Under the pieces are notes generated by a model, which was given only the letters and a program-made list of their open reading frames with translations, was not told the DNA's origin and ran no database searches. Made by a program: the position numbers and the translations under genes. DNA of 64,000 bases, taken from positions 1,612,001 to 1,676,000 of the forward strand of contig JAKULF010000007.1 in NCBI GenBank assembly GCA_022661535.1, written 5' to 3'. Positions 1-11,816 of this stretch are shown here, in pieces; positions within the stretch are counted from its first letter, which is position 1, and every line of letters starts with the position of its first letter. Source of the stretch: Eutypa lata (Eukaryota; Ascomycota; Sordariomycetes; Xylariales; Diatrypaceae).

Positions 1-215
1 AGTAACGCCGGTTTAGCCATAGAAGAGGCCCAGGATATAAAATGTCTTTGGCAGGGCATTCGACCTCCTTGCGGGTGATGCATTGTTCTCGACAGCTATT
101 GTATGCCGCAGTTGGAAGGTGAATCTGAAGCCAGAATACTGTCCAGCCTGTTCTTAGCCCCCGAGACCTGCGCCCTGGTAACCGCTTCTAAAACCACGAG
201 TCATAACTCTTCGAG
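1..215. other. Upstream region of the M43 protease gene
   Basis: Non-coding lead-in to the protease start at 216. I see no open frame of note and no clear core-promoter element. Confidence 0.4.
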
Positions 216-1182
216 ATGCAGATCAAACAGATCGCCGCCGCAGCGGCAGCCCTACTTCCCCTGGCTTCTGCCGCCTGTCTAGCTAAGAAGCAACAGGCCC
301 GAGGATGGTGCGCCACCTCGCCAACGGAGGGGTCCTTGCAAAGCATCACATCCATCAAGGCAGCCGAGGTAGCCGCGAAGAGCGATCCGTCGCTGGCCCG
401 GCCCCGCGCGCCTCTCATGATCCCGACCTATCTGCATTCCGTAGTGAACAGCAGCGCCAGCGAGAGCTTCCTCGACGAGGCGACGCTGAAGGAACAGCTC
501 GCCACCATGAACGAGAAATTCAGCCCTTACGACATCCAGTTCACGCTAGAGGGCACGTCGCGGCTGGTCGACAACGCGCTCGCCCCCGGGCCGTACGGCG
601 ATGTAGAGGCCGAGCCCATGTATACCTACTGGAAGGATACGCACAAGGGCGGCTACGATACGCTCAACCTGTGGTTCTACAGTAATTTCCCCTGGGATAT
701 CTTCGGCGCCTGTACGCTCCCGGAGACGGACTACCCGGAGTCTCGGTACTGGGATGATGGCTGCCATATTGCATCTGGCACAATCCCAGGTGGCGATATT
801 GTGGACTATAACTTAGGCCTAACCGCGGTTCATGAAGTCGTAAGCCTCCCCATATATATAGCTACACCAGCCGTTTTCCCTTGATGTGGACTAGAGAACT
901 GACTTATTCGATATCTAGGGGCATTGGCTGGGATTGCTCCATACCTTTGACGGATATTCGTGTACAGGAGATGGAGACCTCATCGATGACACCCCGCAAG
1001 AGGCCGATCCTACTTCGGGATGTCCGACAAATAAGGACTCCTGCCCATCCTCTGAGGGAGTTGATCCGGTCTCGAACTACATGGATTATAGTTCAGATCC
1101 GTGTTTCGATGAGTTCACACCGGGTCAGTCGGAGCGCATGCATAATAGCTACACGACGCTTCGAGAGGGGAAGACTGTGTGA
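216..1182 (+). CDS. Secreted M43-type zinc metalloprotease (two exons)
   Basis: Exons 216-839 and 919-1182, with a 79-bp intron (donor GTAAGC, acceptor TAG), give 295 residues. The N-terminus is a signal peptide: MQIKQI, a poly-Ala hydrophobic core, then a cleavage-type ASAA. Splicing restores the zinc motif HEVGHWLGLLH at residues 206-216 (the HExxHxxGxxH of metzincins); the intron lies exactly after HEV. A downstream NYMDY at 261-265 is the Met-turn. This combination, with the Cys-rich stretch between them, is typical of fungal extracellular M43B (pappalysin-like) proteases such as the Mep1 group. It should hydrolyse extracellular protein for nutrition or host interaction; substrate unknown. 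Without splicing, the frame runs into the intron and loses the third zinc ligand. Confidence 0.9.
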
Positions 1183-2029
1183 TTATGGTAAAATGGAGGG
1201 GTATGATCCCTTGGGTTATTACAGGCACGGTAGGCAATGGTGGGTGTCGTGGGTCCCTTTTAGGGCCTATGGTTCAGGTACTTCGTAGCTGTAACGTACG
1301 TATCAATGAGACAGCTAGTTAGCTCCAGCATATTTTGTTGTTGACTCCGCTATTTGAACAAAGTTATAAAACAATGCGTCCAAATCTAGACGGGCACTGG
1401 AGACCGGGTGCTCTACTTTGCTTGACCATAATGCGTATCTCAAACATATACCACAAATATCATGACCTATGGAGGCATCAAAGTTCAGTTACAATGCTCT
1501 ATAATGTAAAGAATAGACTTAGGCCTTCTTTTCATTCAATGTTGGAGAGTCACGTGATGACAATGGTAGTTTACGTTTGGCAGCCCCCTAGTTAGTTCGT
1601 CAATTAGGTCATCATTGACAGGGGTTAATAGTTAGTTAGTCGGTCCGTGATATGTGTTCTAGTAATATAACTTCAGGACACAGATGTGCTGAAGAGGTAA
1701 GATATATCTTTGACTTCGTGTTAACTTTCTCGCACCAAAGCAGTGCTAAAACAGTATTAAGGATTTTCCAAATAGAATTAAAACATCATAAAGTAAACTC
1801 TTACGTTTAATCTATTCTCATTGAACTCTATTAATGCTCACGTGTTTGTTATATAACCCGTAGTACGGGGAAGCTAAACGCGGAATTTCTTTTTAACGGA
1901 CCCCAACCGTATGGCTCAGACGTTACACTCAGCCATTATTGTTCCGTTGTCAGACTTTTTAACAAACATTCTTAGACACCTGTTCTTTGTCGCCCAAACC
2001 ATCGAATTCGTCATGCAACGATAAAAGTC
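1183..2029. other. Intergenic spacer
   Basis: AT-leaning sequence between the protease and the DnaJ gene. It holds the protease 3' UTR and no coding region I can support. Confidence 0.4.
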
Positions 2030-2340
2030 TCAGCAGCAGGAGCGATACCCATCGAGAGCAGGAACGACACCAGCCAAGGGTAGGAGCGATACATATCGTA
2101 GGCAGGAGCGACGCTCATCAAGAGAAGGAACGATCACATCGAGAGAAGGAACGATACACATCAAGAGCAGGAGCGACTCTGGGAAATCAAGAGCAGGAAC
2201 GATACGCCCCGGGGGCAAGAGCGACACATATCGAAAGCAGGAGCGACACTGGGAACTCGAGAGCAGGAGCGATACATATCGAGGGCAGGGACGATACATA
2301 TCGTGGGCAGGAACGACGCTCATCCAGACGATCTAGCAGT
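2030..2340 (+). repeat. Degenerate 22-25 bp minisatellite just upstream of the DnaJ gene
   Basis: About a dozen imperfect units built on GAGCAGGAGCGATACATATC, with variants such as GAGAAGGAACGATACACATC and GGCAGGAACGACGCTCATC. The array stops two bases before the predicted ATG at 2342, so it probably lies in the 5' UTR or core promoter of the next gene. The repeat also creates a spurious Arg/Ser-rich open frame, which I do not call. Confidence 0.8.
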
Positions 2341-2341
2341 C

Positions 2342-3617
2342 ATGTCCAGCAACCTTCTCTCCCTAGTAGGGTGGTCCTTCCTCCCCGGTGTAAGCGAATA
2401 GTCTCTTTAAACCTCCTATCTTATATATTACTTCTTCGCCTCTGGCTGGCTTATACCGGCCTGAGGGCTATGAGCCAGTGACCACCCAGATAGCTAACAT
2501 ATGCAAACCCACCCTTTAGCTCGCAACCGGCTGGTTGCAATCGATCTACTACGGCCTGACGATCCGCGCAGGCGACCCGAAACCCGCTCCCGGGTCCCCG
2601 CGACACGCGGAGCACCGGCGGCGCATCCACATCCTAGTAGTGGCGCTATACCTGCTATACACAGTCTACGAGGCGGACTACGAGCTACAGCGAGGATCTA
2701 CCTTCTACGCGGACCTAGGGGTGCCGTTCTACGCGAACGAGCGCGACGTGAAGAGCCGGTTCCGCCGTCTGGCCGCCCTACACCACCCTGATAAGCAAGG
2801 GGTAGGAGGAGGAGCCGATGCCGACGGCGGCGCGTTCTTCATGCATCTCAAGACGGCCACGGATGTCCTGACGGACCCGGCGCGCCGCTTCGCGTACGAG
2901 CGCTTCGGCCCCGTTGCTGTCGCGTGGTCTGCCCAGTGTACCACGATCCGCGAATACGTCGTCCGCGGCGCCCAGACGGCGCTCGTGCCGCACTACGTCG
3001 TAGCGGCCGCCGCGCTCTACGTCCTCGGTCTCCTCGGCTACCTGCGCGTAGGTCGCTACTGGCGCTGGTTGACGCTGGGGGCGCTGTGTCTGTTCGAGCT
3101 GCACGCCATCACACGCCCAGGTTTCCCCTGGATCGTCGAGCGCTTCCTGAACCCGTTGCTCTTCTACGTCTCGGGGGGCCGCCACGCGCCGTATCTGCCG
3201 TTTCAGGTGGTTAGTCTGGCGCGCAAGCTGGGGATCACGCTCTACATCGCCTTCAACCAGCTCGGGCCGCTGCTACAGCAAGGCCAACAGCACCACGGAG
3301 GCAGACGAGGAGGAGCGGCTGCGGCTGCGGCTGCGGCTGCGGCTGCTGAGGACTCGCCGGAGAAGGCGCTCGAGAAGGCGCTGGACTCCCTCGATCAGCT
3401 GGCCCACGGCGTCGACGTCGATGCGGGGCGGCTCGTAGAACTCGAGATGGCCCCGTTCGCGGGCGACCCGGCGCTGCGGGAGGTCATGCGGCCGAAGCTG
3501 AAGGAGTGGATGGTGCAGAACACGATTCTCAATGACCCCCTGGTGCGGGACGCGATGATGCGGTGGCGGCAGAAGCGGAGGCCCGACGCGCCGGCTGGTG
3601 CGAGGGGCACTAGATGA
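2342..3617 (+). CDS. Membrane-associated DnaJ (J-domain) protein
   Basis: Exon 1 at 2342-2389 encodes MSSNLLSLVGWSFLPG; intron 2390-2519 (GTAAGC..TTAG); exon 2 at 2520-3617. Total 381 residues. The short first exon is supported by the in-frame junction into LATGWLQSIYYGLTIRAG, which I recall as the conserved N-terminus of fungal membrane DnaJ proteins. A hydrophobic helix precedes the J domain (about 76-145), whose HPD motif is at 105-107. Several further hydrophobic segments follow (about 165-250), then a poly-Ala stretch from a GCGGCT hexamer repeat near 3316 and a basic C-terminus. It should recruit Hsp70 at an intracellular membrane, probably the ER; the client is unknown. It converges on the acidic-protein gene at 3863-4595. 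Confidence 0.85.
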
Positions 3618-3862
3618 GGTCATCGTTTCCGTGTTGTAGACAGGTAGGTAGGTAGGTAGATGAATAGAGGGCTAGATGGATATAAATCAAGACATTCACG
3701 TTTCACGATTACATCAAGAGTCAGACTTGTGATCCCGAAGTCATTCCAGCATAATTTGTATTCTTGAGCGCCTATTTTGGCCGCGCCCTTTCCGTTCCCT
3801 CGAGAACAACCAGCAAATCGTAAGTTCAGGCATTTTTACCTGTTAATCACCCCCCCGTGGTC

Positions 3863-4595
3863 TCACGGGTCGATGCTTTTCTTGTCGTCTTGAATCTCTT
3901 CAATGAGATCGACCTTCAGAGCAGCCTCTCTATACAGAACGCGAAGCTCTGTAACCGACTGCGAGGCAAGATATGCCTTTAGAATCGCGCGACGTCGCTG
4001 AGACGTCTCAGCATCCAGCTTGAGGGGGTCATCGTCTTCCTCGGCATCATCGTCCTCTTCATCGCCTTCCTCGTCCTCCTTGTCCTCGTCCTCGTCGTCG
4101 TTCTCGTTCTCGTCATCACCCTCGTCCTCGTTGTCGTCGTCGTCGTTCTCATCGTCATCGTCCTCGGCTGCTTGGATAGTTAGAAATGGTAGGCTTACGA
4201 GTTAGGGAATAAATGAATACTCACCATCAGCATCCGGGTAGTAGAGGACATCGATCGCAAGAGTCAACTTCTCCGTGGGGGTTGTTCCCTCGATAAGGTC
4301 ACCCGGCAGCTGGTTCAGAGCCTCGACAAGAGTGCCATATTTACGGCACCAAAATTGGCTAAATATTTATGGATTAATATCGACTTCTGAGGAAATGGGC
4401 TCTTGGTAGGATTGTGAATACTCACTGCAGCGCTGCCTGGGTACGCGGGACTCGCGCGATGGCCAGATAGGCAGTTCTAATAGGTAGCCAGTTCTTTATC
4501 TCGCCAAAAGGGCGAGCATCCGTCGCCCCCGCGAGCGTGCCATGGTCGACGATCGCCTCAAGGAGGTCTTTCTCATCGGCGTTACTATAACGCAT
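3863..4595 (-). CDS. Hypothetical protein with a long Asp/Glu tract
   Basis: Three exons on the minus strand: 4595-4426, 4358-4225 and 4170-3863 (or 4167-3863), about 203 residues. Donors are GTGAGT at both introns. The start MRYSNADEKDLLEAIVDHG is followed by a helical domain (about 1-100), then an almost uninterrupted acidic run of some 55 residues (roughly 103-155) and a helical, charged C-terminus ending KKSIDP. I do not recognise the family. The acidic block resembles histone- or basic-protein-binding nuclear factors, but that is only composition. The last intron ends in AAGCAG, a tandem acceptor giving isoforms that differ by one residue. Phase agrees across all junctions, which supports the model. 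Confidence 0.75.
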
Positions 4596-6269
4596 CGTGA
4601 AGCTTAGGGTTGATTGATGTAGAGGTATATAGTTGTAGAAGTTTTGTTGCGGTGTTGAAATGCTGCTACAGTGGCAGTAAGAGGTTGGCGTAGTTTAGAA
4701 CCCTTTATCAGATAATGCGTTGATAGTTATACGTGGTTCCATTTGCCTTTACAACAAGAACATTGAGGTACCTGATGTATGTGAGAGCTTGGATATATAT
4801 AATATCTGATCTGGTGCTGATGTAGTTCTTGGTCTGGGTCAAGTTGTTACTGAACCGACGTACCTGGCGCTACTACTACCTATGACTACTGTGTGCCTCT
4901 TACACTACTGCACTCTAGCTAACTAGCATGATTACCTACCTTGTGTAACTTTACAGCATTTCCTTAAGCAGCAAACTTTTGAGTAGTAGGCCTCTGGGAG
5001 CTATGACTTTAGGAGCTAAACACTACGCCTACGTTGCTCTTTGCTGTCAAGGATGTGGGGGGAGCTTGTGTCAACCTTGCTGGAGCTATGCTTTTACTGG
5101 CTATTACGATCGCTCCTTCCTACAAATTTGCCTTGGCTGTTCAGACGGTCTCTCAGGTTCTTCGGACGGTCTTTAATCTTCGTTTCCAGTGTGATATGTA
5201 GAGAGATTGAGGATGGGTATCGTATTAAGTGGCATTCGGCGTGTATTGCTACTAAGCTTACAAGTCCACCATCAAGACCATTATCATAATAGCTTACCAA
5301 CTTTGACGTCAGCGTGGGCACCTAGCGCGATAAGGGTTAGGCGTTAGGTTTGGGAGGTTTAAGAGGGGTGCAGGCGGCAAGGCTTTCATTCCGAGAGGGT
5401 TTTTATTGCAGTATATACTATTATATCGAACGTTAATAATTAGTAGTAACAGTGATGGTACTAGTCGCGGTGATCGTCGTGGTGGAATGGATGTTTAGAG
5501 GTGGGAAGGGTGGTGGGAAGGGGTTTGGAATTAGAGTACATGGGGCCCTCAGCATAGCGTACCATTAGAAAAGCCGTGGCATTACAGATATATTTAACTC
5601 GAAGACCAAGCTCCAAGTAATTATCGTGATATTTGAATTGGGTCTTGAAGTGTATTATGTGAGCTAGTATCATTCCACTCTAGCTAACTGTTAACTACCG
5701 TTAAGCCTATCATCAACTACTACTGAATCTACTATGCCCTTAGCATCATTGGTGGCCTGAGTAGCCTTCAGCACTCTGTGTCAGTGTTGACGCAGTGCTA
5801 CTTGAGCTATGCTTGTAATTCTACTTATTTGTACAGTGGCCTTGAAAGCGGGCTATCTACCATTATCTCTCTTAGCTACTATGCCATCAAGATGTTGGAA
5901 TTGTAAATAACTTATGGATTAGTGTAGCTACATTTTTTATATCCGTATAAAAAATTAATTATATTAAAATTTGAGAATTATAAGAATTAAAACAATTTGA
6001 ATATGGAATTTAATATGTTATTAATTACATATTTAGGTAGGTATAAGCGAACATACAGGCACGTATTACCATATGGATGACCCGCTTTGCTCTGTTGCCT
6101 GCTACCCCCGGTTCAAAAGTTTCGTCTGTCATTTTTCTAATTTGATAAAATTAATTTTCAAAGAACCCAATGCATGGAAGTCAGGGATTGTAAAAATATT
6201 ACACGGTTGCTTTGCACAGGTGATAACTACTTTTAATGGTTGGTCATTGTGAAGGCTGTTAAAAACTGT

Positions 6270-6450
6270 GAATATAGTCGACAGTTGTGGATATAGTCGA
6301 CAGTTGGAGTTATAGTCGATAGGGGTTGACCGACAACTGCTTCTGTAGTCTTTTTTGTGGGTCGATCGATAACTGCTCTTATAGTCGATCGTTGCATGTC
6401 GACCGACAACTAGTTTTATAGCCAGTTGTTGTGGGTCGACTGGCAGCTGC
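6270..6450. repeat. Imperfect tandem repeat around TATAGTCGACAGTTG / GTCGACCGACAACTG
   Basis: At least five related units of the form TATAGTCGAYMGTTG alternate with near-complementary GTCGACCGACAACT stretches, so the array also has internal inverted-repeat character. The units are diverged and of unequal spacing. Confidence 0.6.
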
Positions 6451-8268
6451 ATAATATTCAATCTTTATGGAACTAGGGACATAACTGGACAACGGGGGAT
6501 GAAATTAACAACTCTGTCTGACAGTTGATGGGGTGGTCAATATCAACATCATCAACACATTGTCCGTGTGGTCCTGGAGGCTGGTCTGGGAGGGACCAGC
6601 TGTGCATTGAGAAAATACAACATCCTCCAGTCAACAATTGTAATAACCGACAATTACAGTTTCAGTTGAAGATTGTAGAAATAAGATCATGGTTAGTAGT
6701 TGATTGCATATTCAACTATTTTGGATAATCACTCTCTGCATTTTCAAATTGAAAATTGACCCTTACCCTTAAGTGTCGATGGTAGAAATTGATACTTGCA
6801 CTTGGCTACTATGGAAGCTATTTGACCCTAGCACTTAAATATTGCATCTACAGGTTAACAATTTGAAGCTTGTGGTTTTTCCCTGTATAAGCCACATTTC
6901 ATCCTCATATCACTTTCTTATATTGGATATATGTTGACCACAGAGGCAGCCCTACAAATCCACCTAACCCACGGCACCTCCAGCTTAGTATGCCCCTTAG
7001 CCGCACAGCCTTTAATACTACAATGCTACTTTGCTACAGTTTCAGATGGTACGATTTCTATGATGCTTATCGAATACAGTGAGTTTGGGAGAGCAAACAT
7101 AGCACGGACTATCATAAAATATCAATCGTACAATTTACAGGCCGGGAAGAGCACATATGAAACTTTTTTCTCTTCCTTTGGCAAGCAGGTTGATGTTGAT
7201 TACATAGTTTTTGAGAAGCCATTTGTTACAAAAAAGGTTGTCTAAAGTATTCTAAATATGTGGAAATTCTACGGGACAAGAAATATGAAGTAAAACCAAA
7301 ATATTTGCTTGACAGGTAGGAAAATGATATGACTTCTTAGGTTGTTGAGCTACCACGTGAGAAAGGGCGGTAAATATGCTATTGAATATACCTGTTCAAC
7401 TAGCTAGGAATATGCATATATCTTGTATTTTCAAGGTCAGCCACCCCTTTTCGAATCTATCTGATAATGCAGAAAATCATTTGTAATGGTATTTATTTAG
7501 ATGCTGTTTCGAATAGCAAATAAACAGAAGAGTATCTTGACTTGCCGCTGTAAAATATAAAAACACTTTAATGATAAGAGACAAGCAGTTGCCAACTCAG
7601 TTGTACAATGGTTGGTTACATGGGTATTTCTCCCCCTTTGTATCCCATCTTAGTGTAGAACTACACAATGCTATTTATCTGAAATTATTGACAAAAACAT
7701 GACCTTCTGAACCGTGTTAGAGAGATTTTAAGGTGTTGGAGCAGAAATTGAGGATAGAAGATCAAAGCATTAGCTAAGAACGATGGCAATATACTAGTAG
7801 GCTATGCCCCTTGACTGTAATACTTAGGTTTATGCAACTAATTAGACTTGCTTCCGAGACGCAACATTGTTGTAATGTTTGACCATAAAAGTGACACCCC
7901 GCACTCAACTTGGTCCTACTTACAAGGTTATGCATCTAGAAAACTACTCTAATATAAAGTCTATACCATCATCAACACGCACGTAAGTTGGAACATCCTG
8001 CCCTGGAATAAGACGATTGGCCAATTCCTCCAATTCCTTTATTGGCCCATTCGAAATCATACCATTGGGAGTCTTATACTGACGTACTAAACCAAAATGC
8101 TATTATGTACTGTATGATAATGGTTTGCTAACTATGTGTAGAACGCAGAGTTTTGTTTATACCCATAACTACACTTTCCAACAGTGTCTACCTACACCCA
8201 AGAAGAAGGGAAGAAGACGTGTCGATAGGTTTATTCCCGATGGATGGATAGCCCAAGCTTCTCGTATC

Positions 8269-8296
8269 GCTGCCGCCGCCGCCGCCGCCGTCGTCA
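8269..8296 (+). repeat. GCC trinucleotide microsatellite
   Basis: GCTGCCGCCGCCGCCGCCGCC followed by GTC units, immediately 3' of the MFS gene stop codon. Confidence 0.7.
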
Positions 8297-8299
8297 CCA

Positions 8300-10276
8300 T
8301 CACAATCTCTGCCGCCCCCTCGTCTCGATGGGGATGAGCACCATTCCACCAAACGCGGCTAGGATCAAAGCAGCCGACATGTAAATCGGAGTGGTAGTGC
8401 CGTCGCCGGGGATGTTAGCAGCAAGGATGGGCGCGACGAGGCCAGTGACACGATTCAAGAAACTGGCAACGCCCGTGCCGACGCCGCGGACGGGCGCGGG
8501 GAACACCTCCGGGGTGAAGGCGTACAAGACCCCGTACATGATGTTCTGGCAGAAGGACTCGACGCAGGTGAAGAAGAGCTGCGAGCTGGGCGTCGTGCCG
8601 AACGTGACGAAGAAGAAGAGGAACACGGCCGATACCAGGGTCGAGCTGGCGAGCGTGCCGCGCCGCCCCAGGAACGGCGACTTGTGGTCGACCGTGTAGG
8701 CCGCGAGCAGGCTCCCCGGCACGCCCACCACCGACATGATGGCGTAGTTGCGGTAGGCTTCCGGCGTCGTGGTGCCCGTGCCTCCCTCGGCGGAAATGGC
8801 GGGCTCTTCCGAGCTACCGTGCGATAGATACTGCGGGAGGAACGCGTTGAAAAGGGGATACCCCATGCCGATGGTGGCCCAGCAGAACCAGATCAGCAGG
8901 GTGGTGATACCGAGCGTGCGGTTCTGGAAGAGAGGTCGTATATGGTCGAGCGACATGGAGGTAAGGCTGTCCTTGATGATGCTGGTGGTAGACACCCTTG
9001 AGGGCACCCGGGCCGAACTCTCAGCGCCGTCCACGACGGCGTCCAGGATTTCCTCGGTGAGCCACGTCTTCTTCCCGTTACGATGGGCCATGCCATGAAC
9101 GACAGCGACCGCCTCCGCTTGCCGGCCTTGCGTCAACAGGAATTTCGGTGATTCGAAAAGGTGGAATACGAAGAAACGGATAAGGAACATGACGAGGGTG
9201 ACGACCCCTATCGTCTTGACGAAGTTGCGCCACCCCTCGTCAACAGGCCAGTTCGTAATGAAATACCAGGCGAAGAAGGACGAGACAAGCTGCCCGACAG
9301 GCCACCATACCGACAACAGTGTCAACAGGGCACTCGAGGCATCAGGGAGGAACTCGAGGAACACCGCTCCGTCAACAGGGAGATTTCCGCCGACTCCGGT
9401 TCCCAGGCAAGCAAACAAGAAACAGACGCTGCCCCAACTCGGAGCGTAGGCAGCCCATATCCCGAAGATGCTAGTAATAAGCAGGGTGAAGTTGAACGCG
9501 ATGCGCCTACCGATGATGTCGGCGCCCAAGCCCCAGAAGAAGCTGCCTATACACAAACCAGCAAATAGAGAACTGGTCGTATACCTGACGGTCTTTTCCG
9601 AGATGTCGAACTCTTGCGACAGCGAGGGAAGTGTTAACGATACGCCCTAGAATCACTTGTGAGAAACGGCCCCGAGACGATACACAGGCTTAGGAGCCCC
9701 ATCGTGATAGCTTACCTGCATCCAGAGACTATACACAACCGTTAGCAAAGGGACAGAGAAGAGTGTTAGCTGGTCGAAACTCACTTATCCGCAAACCAAC
9801 CGAATCCGCATAAGACAAACAGTTGCCAGTTATATCGACCCATCCCAATGTCCTGAATGGCTTTATTTATGAGTTTGGATTTTACTGCGCAGTGTGTTTT
9901 TAGCATGAGCATCGATTTCGGAACTGCCCCGGACGACCAGTCGACGGGCCCTTCACTTTCACTTACACTCATACTCAGAGTGTCCGGCTCTGCCGCCACC
10001 CTTGCGCACCTCCCTCCTGAGGCCCTCTATGGTGTACTCAGCTGCATTCATTTGGAGCATGCCAGTGCTCTCATTCTCCTGGTCTTTGACGGCATCCGAC
10101 TCGAGCTCATCATAGCCGTCGGCGTCGTCAGCACCATCCGGAGTCTCCTCGAACTCGGTCTTGCCGGTCCTGGCGGAGTGGCTGTGCAAGTGCGCCTCCT
10201 CGAGGGGCACTAGGACGCCGGTATAGTCATGAACCGACTCCTGGCGGTTGAATTTCCATGATGATAGAAGTCTCAT
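8300..10276 (-). CDS. MFS transporter (SVOP/sugar-transporter-like), four exons including a 13-nt microexon
   Basis: Exons on the minus strand: 10276-9967, 9884-9785, 9728-9716 and 9646-8300, giving 589 residues. The hydrophilic N-terminus (about 105 residues, rich in Asp/Glu) leads into KAIQDIGMGRYNWQLFVL, CGFGWFADN and, after the microexon TCTCTGGATGCAG, LWMQGVSLTLPSLSQEF. The motif GADIIGRR between TM2 and TM3 matches MFS motif A. About twelve membrane segments follow, with a long central loop (about 320-370) and PEVFPAPVRGVGTGVASF in the second half. This architecture matches the fungal SV2/SVOP-like MFS family, often labelled sugar or organic-ion transporter. The substrate cannot be told from sequence. 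Location should be the plasma or vacuolar membrane. Phases 1, 2 and 0 agree across the three introns. Confidence 0.88.
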
Positions 10277-11496
10277 TATTGTGAGGCCTCATTTAGCATA
10301 TACGGGCTAAATCTCGATTCCTTTTCTTTTATAAAACCCAATGGATCTGGTATGGGTAGCTGTCTCCTTATTAGTAGAACCCCGAGTAGAGAGTCCGAAT
10401 GCGGGAAGGGCGTGTCTCGGACCACCACGTGATGGCTGAGCTAAGACAAGTCGTTTTGGCTGTGTCTTTGCATCCCCAGACTCTGCCTTGTCGGAGAACA
10501 CGGATCCTTGATTTGAAGGAACCTAAAACTCTGTCGCGAATTGAAAGACGGCTAAGGCTACCTACCGCCAAAGCAAAAGAAAACAATTAAGTTAATAATA
10601 ATAAGGATAAATTTAAAGGATAATATAAATAAGCTGGTTAGTTAATTATTATAGTTGCTTAAACAAAGAAGACACGATGAACGTTCAAAGGGGCATAATA
10701 AGCGTTTGTATGCTTACGGGTAACTATTGGTAGGCAGGTAGGTAATTCATTCTCTGCCGGTTGATCGTCACCTGCACTGCCACTTGCTTAGCGTAATGCA
10801 AATCGACGCCTATCACGGGCCGACCATCGCCCGCCCGCACGCCCCAGCTGACCCCTGAATCTGTGGGGGTTGCAGGGCCAAGGCGCCTAGGCAATTCCAT
10901 ACTGCGACGACGATTCTGAAGTTACTTCCTACCTCTACTCATGCAGCTATTGTGCTGTACGTTTCTACACAATCGGACAATACTATGCATGATCCTTCTT
11001 TAGAGCTTTATAAATTTACAATATCATATTATATATTAGAATGAACATAGGGGCTACAACACAAATTATATCTGAATTCGTGATGAGCTAGCCCTTTTCC
11101 ACTGGACCTGGATGTGTATAGGTGTGTAGAGGAGTAGATGTTGGTAAGCCAGCTAGTCAAAGAGGAGGATAAGGGGGGATCACAACATTTGCTTCCTGCA
11201 TATATACACCTCCGTTGGTACTCATGAATATAGCAAAATTTGAGCTATACATTCTTATTTTATTAGGTTTGTTCGAAAAGAGATTGATTATAAAAGCTAA
11301 TATTTATTTGAGGCTGTGATTACAGGTAGCTAAGGACGTCATATTTTCTTTGTTCTACACACTGATCCCAGATGAGCTAGGACTACACTCTTAACAGTGG
11401 TCCGTCGCCCCTACCACCAACTATTATGTTATCTCGACCTTCCTAGGAACGTGGTTCTAGTACGTCTGCTCAATTCAATCTGATACATACATCGGT

Positions 11497-11680
11497 GGCC
11501 ATTGCGACGGATTATGATGGCAGTCGTGACGGACTATAATAACAGTCGCGATGGACTAATAATAATATTTGCTACGGCCTATAATAGCAGTTACGACGAA
11601 CTATGGTGGCAGTCACGACGGACCATGGCGGCAGTGGCGACGGACTATAGTAACAGTCGCGACCAACTGGCCTTATATAG
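11497..11680 (+). repeat. Degenerate 22-26 bp tandem repeat (GCGACGGACTATAATAGCAGTC type)
   Basis: About seven units of the pattern GGCAGTCGYGACGGACTATAR follow one another with substitutions. No gene is associated with it. Confidence 0.65.
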
Positions 11681-11793
11681 ATAGTCTGGCTGGTCCAGGT
11701 TCCGACCGTCCTATTAACACCCTACAGCATCCACACACATGCGCCTGCTATCATTTAAATCAACTGCTCTTATAGGTGGTACAGTGGTAACTG

Positions 11794-11816
11794 ATCTCAG
11801 ATCAGTGATCTGAGAT
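11794..11816. repeat. Perfect 11-bp inverted repeat with a 1-nt centre
   Basis: ATCTCAGATCA, then G, then TGATCTGAGAT. It is a near-perfect palindrome in a non-coding spacer. It could be a dimeric binding site or chance; no T-run follows and no gene is adjacent. Confidence 0.5.

Larger units (their letters stand above)
4596..8299. other. Gene-poor 3.7-kb AT-rich spacer
   Basis: It contains the short-repeat patch at 6270-6450 and several open frames of 60-110 codons with no recognisable motif, such as 6931-7245 on the plus strand. I see no RNA gene or complete mobile element. Confidence 0.4.

Noticed and set aside
1987..2481. 164-codon Arg/Ser-rich frame over the minisatellite
   Set aside because: It is a by-product of the tandem repeat and overlaps exon 1 and the intron of the DnaJ gene in another frame.
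4020..4205. Ser-rich plus-strand frame
   Set aside because: Antisense shadow of the Asp/Glu tract of the minus-strand acidic protein.
6931..7245. 104-codon frame in the spacer
   Set aside because: No motif, no signal peptide, base use like the spacer; not supportable as a gene.
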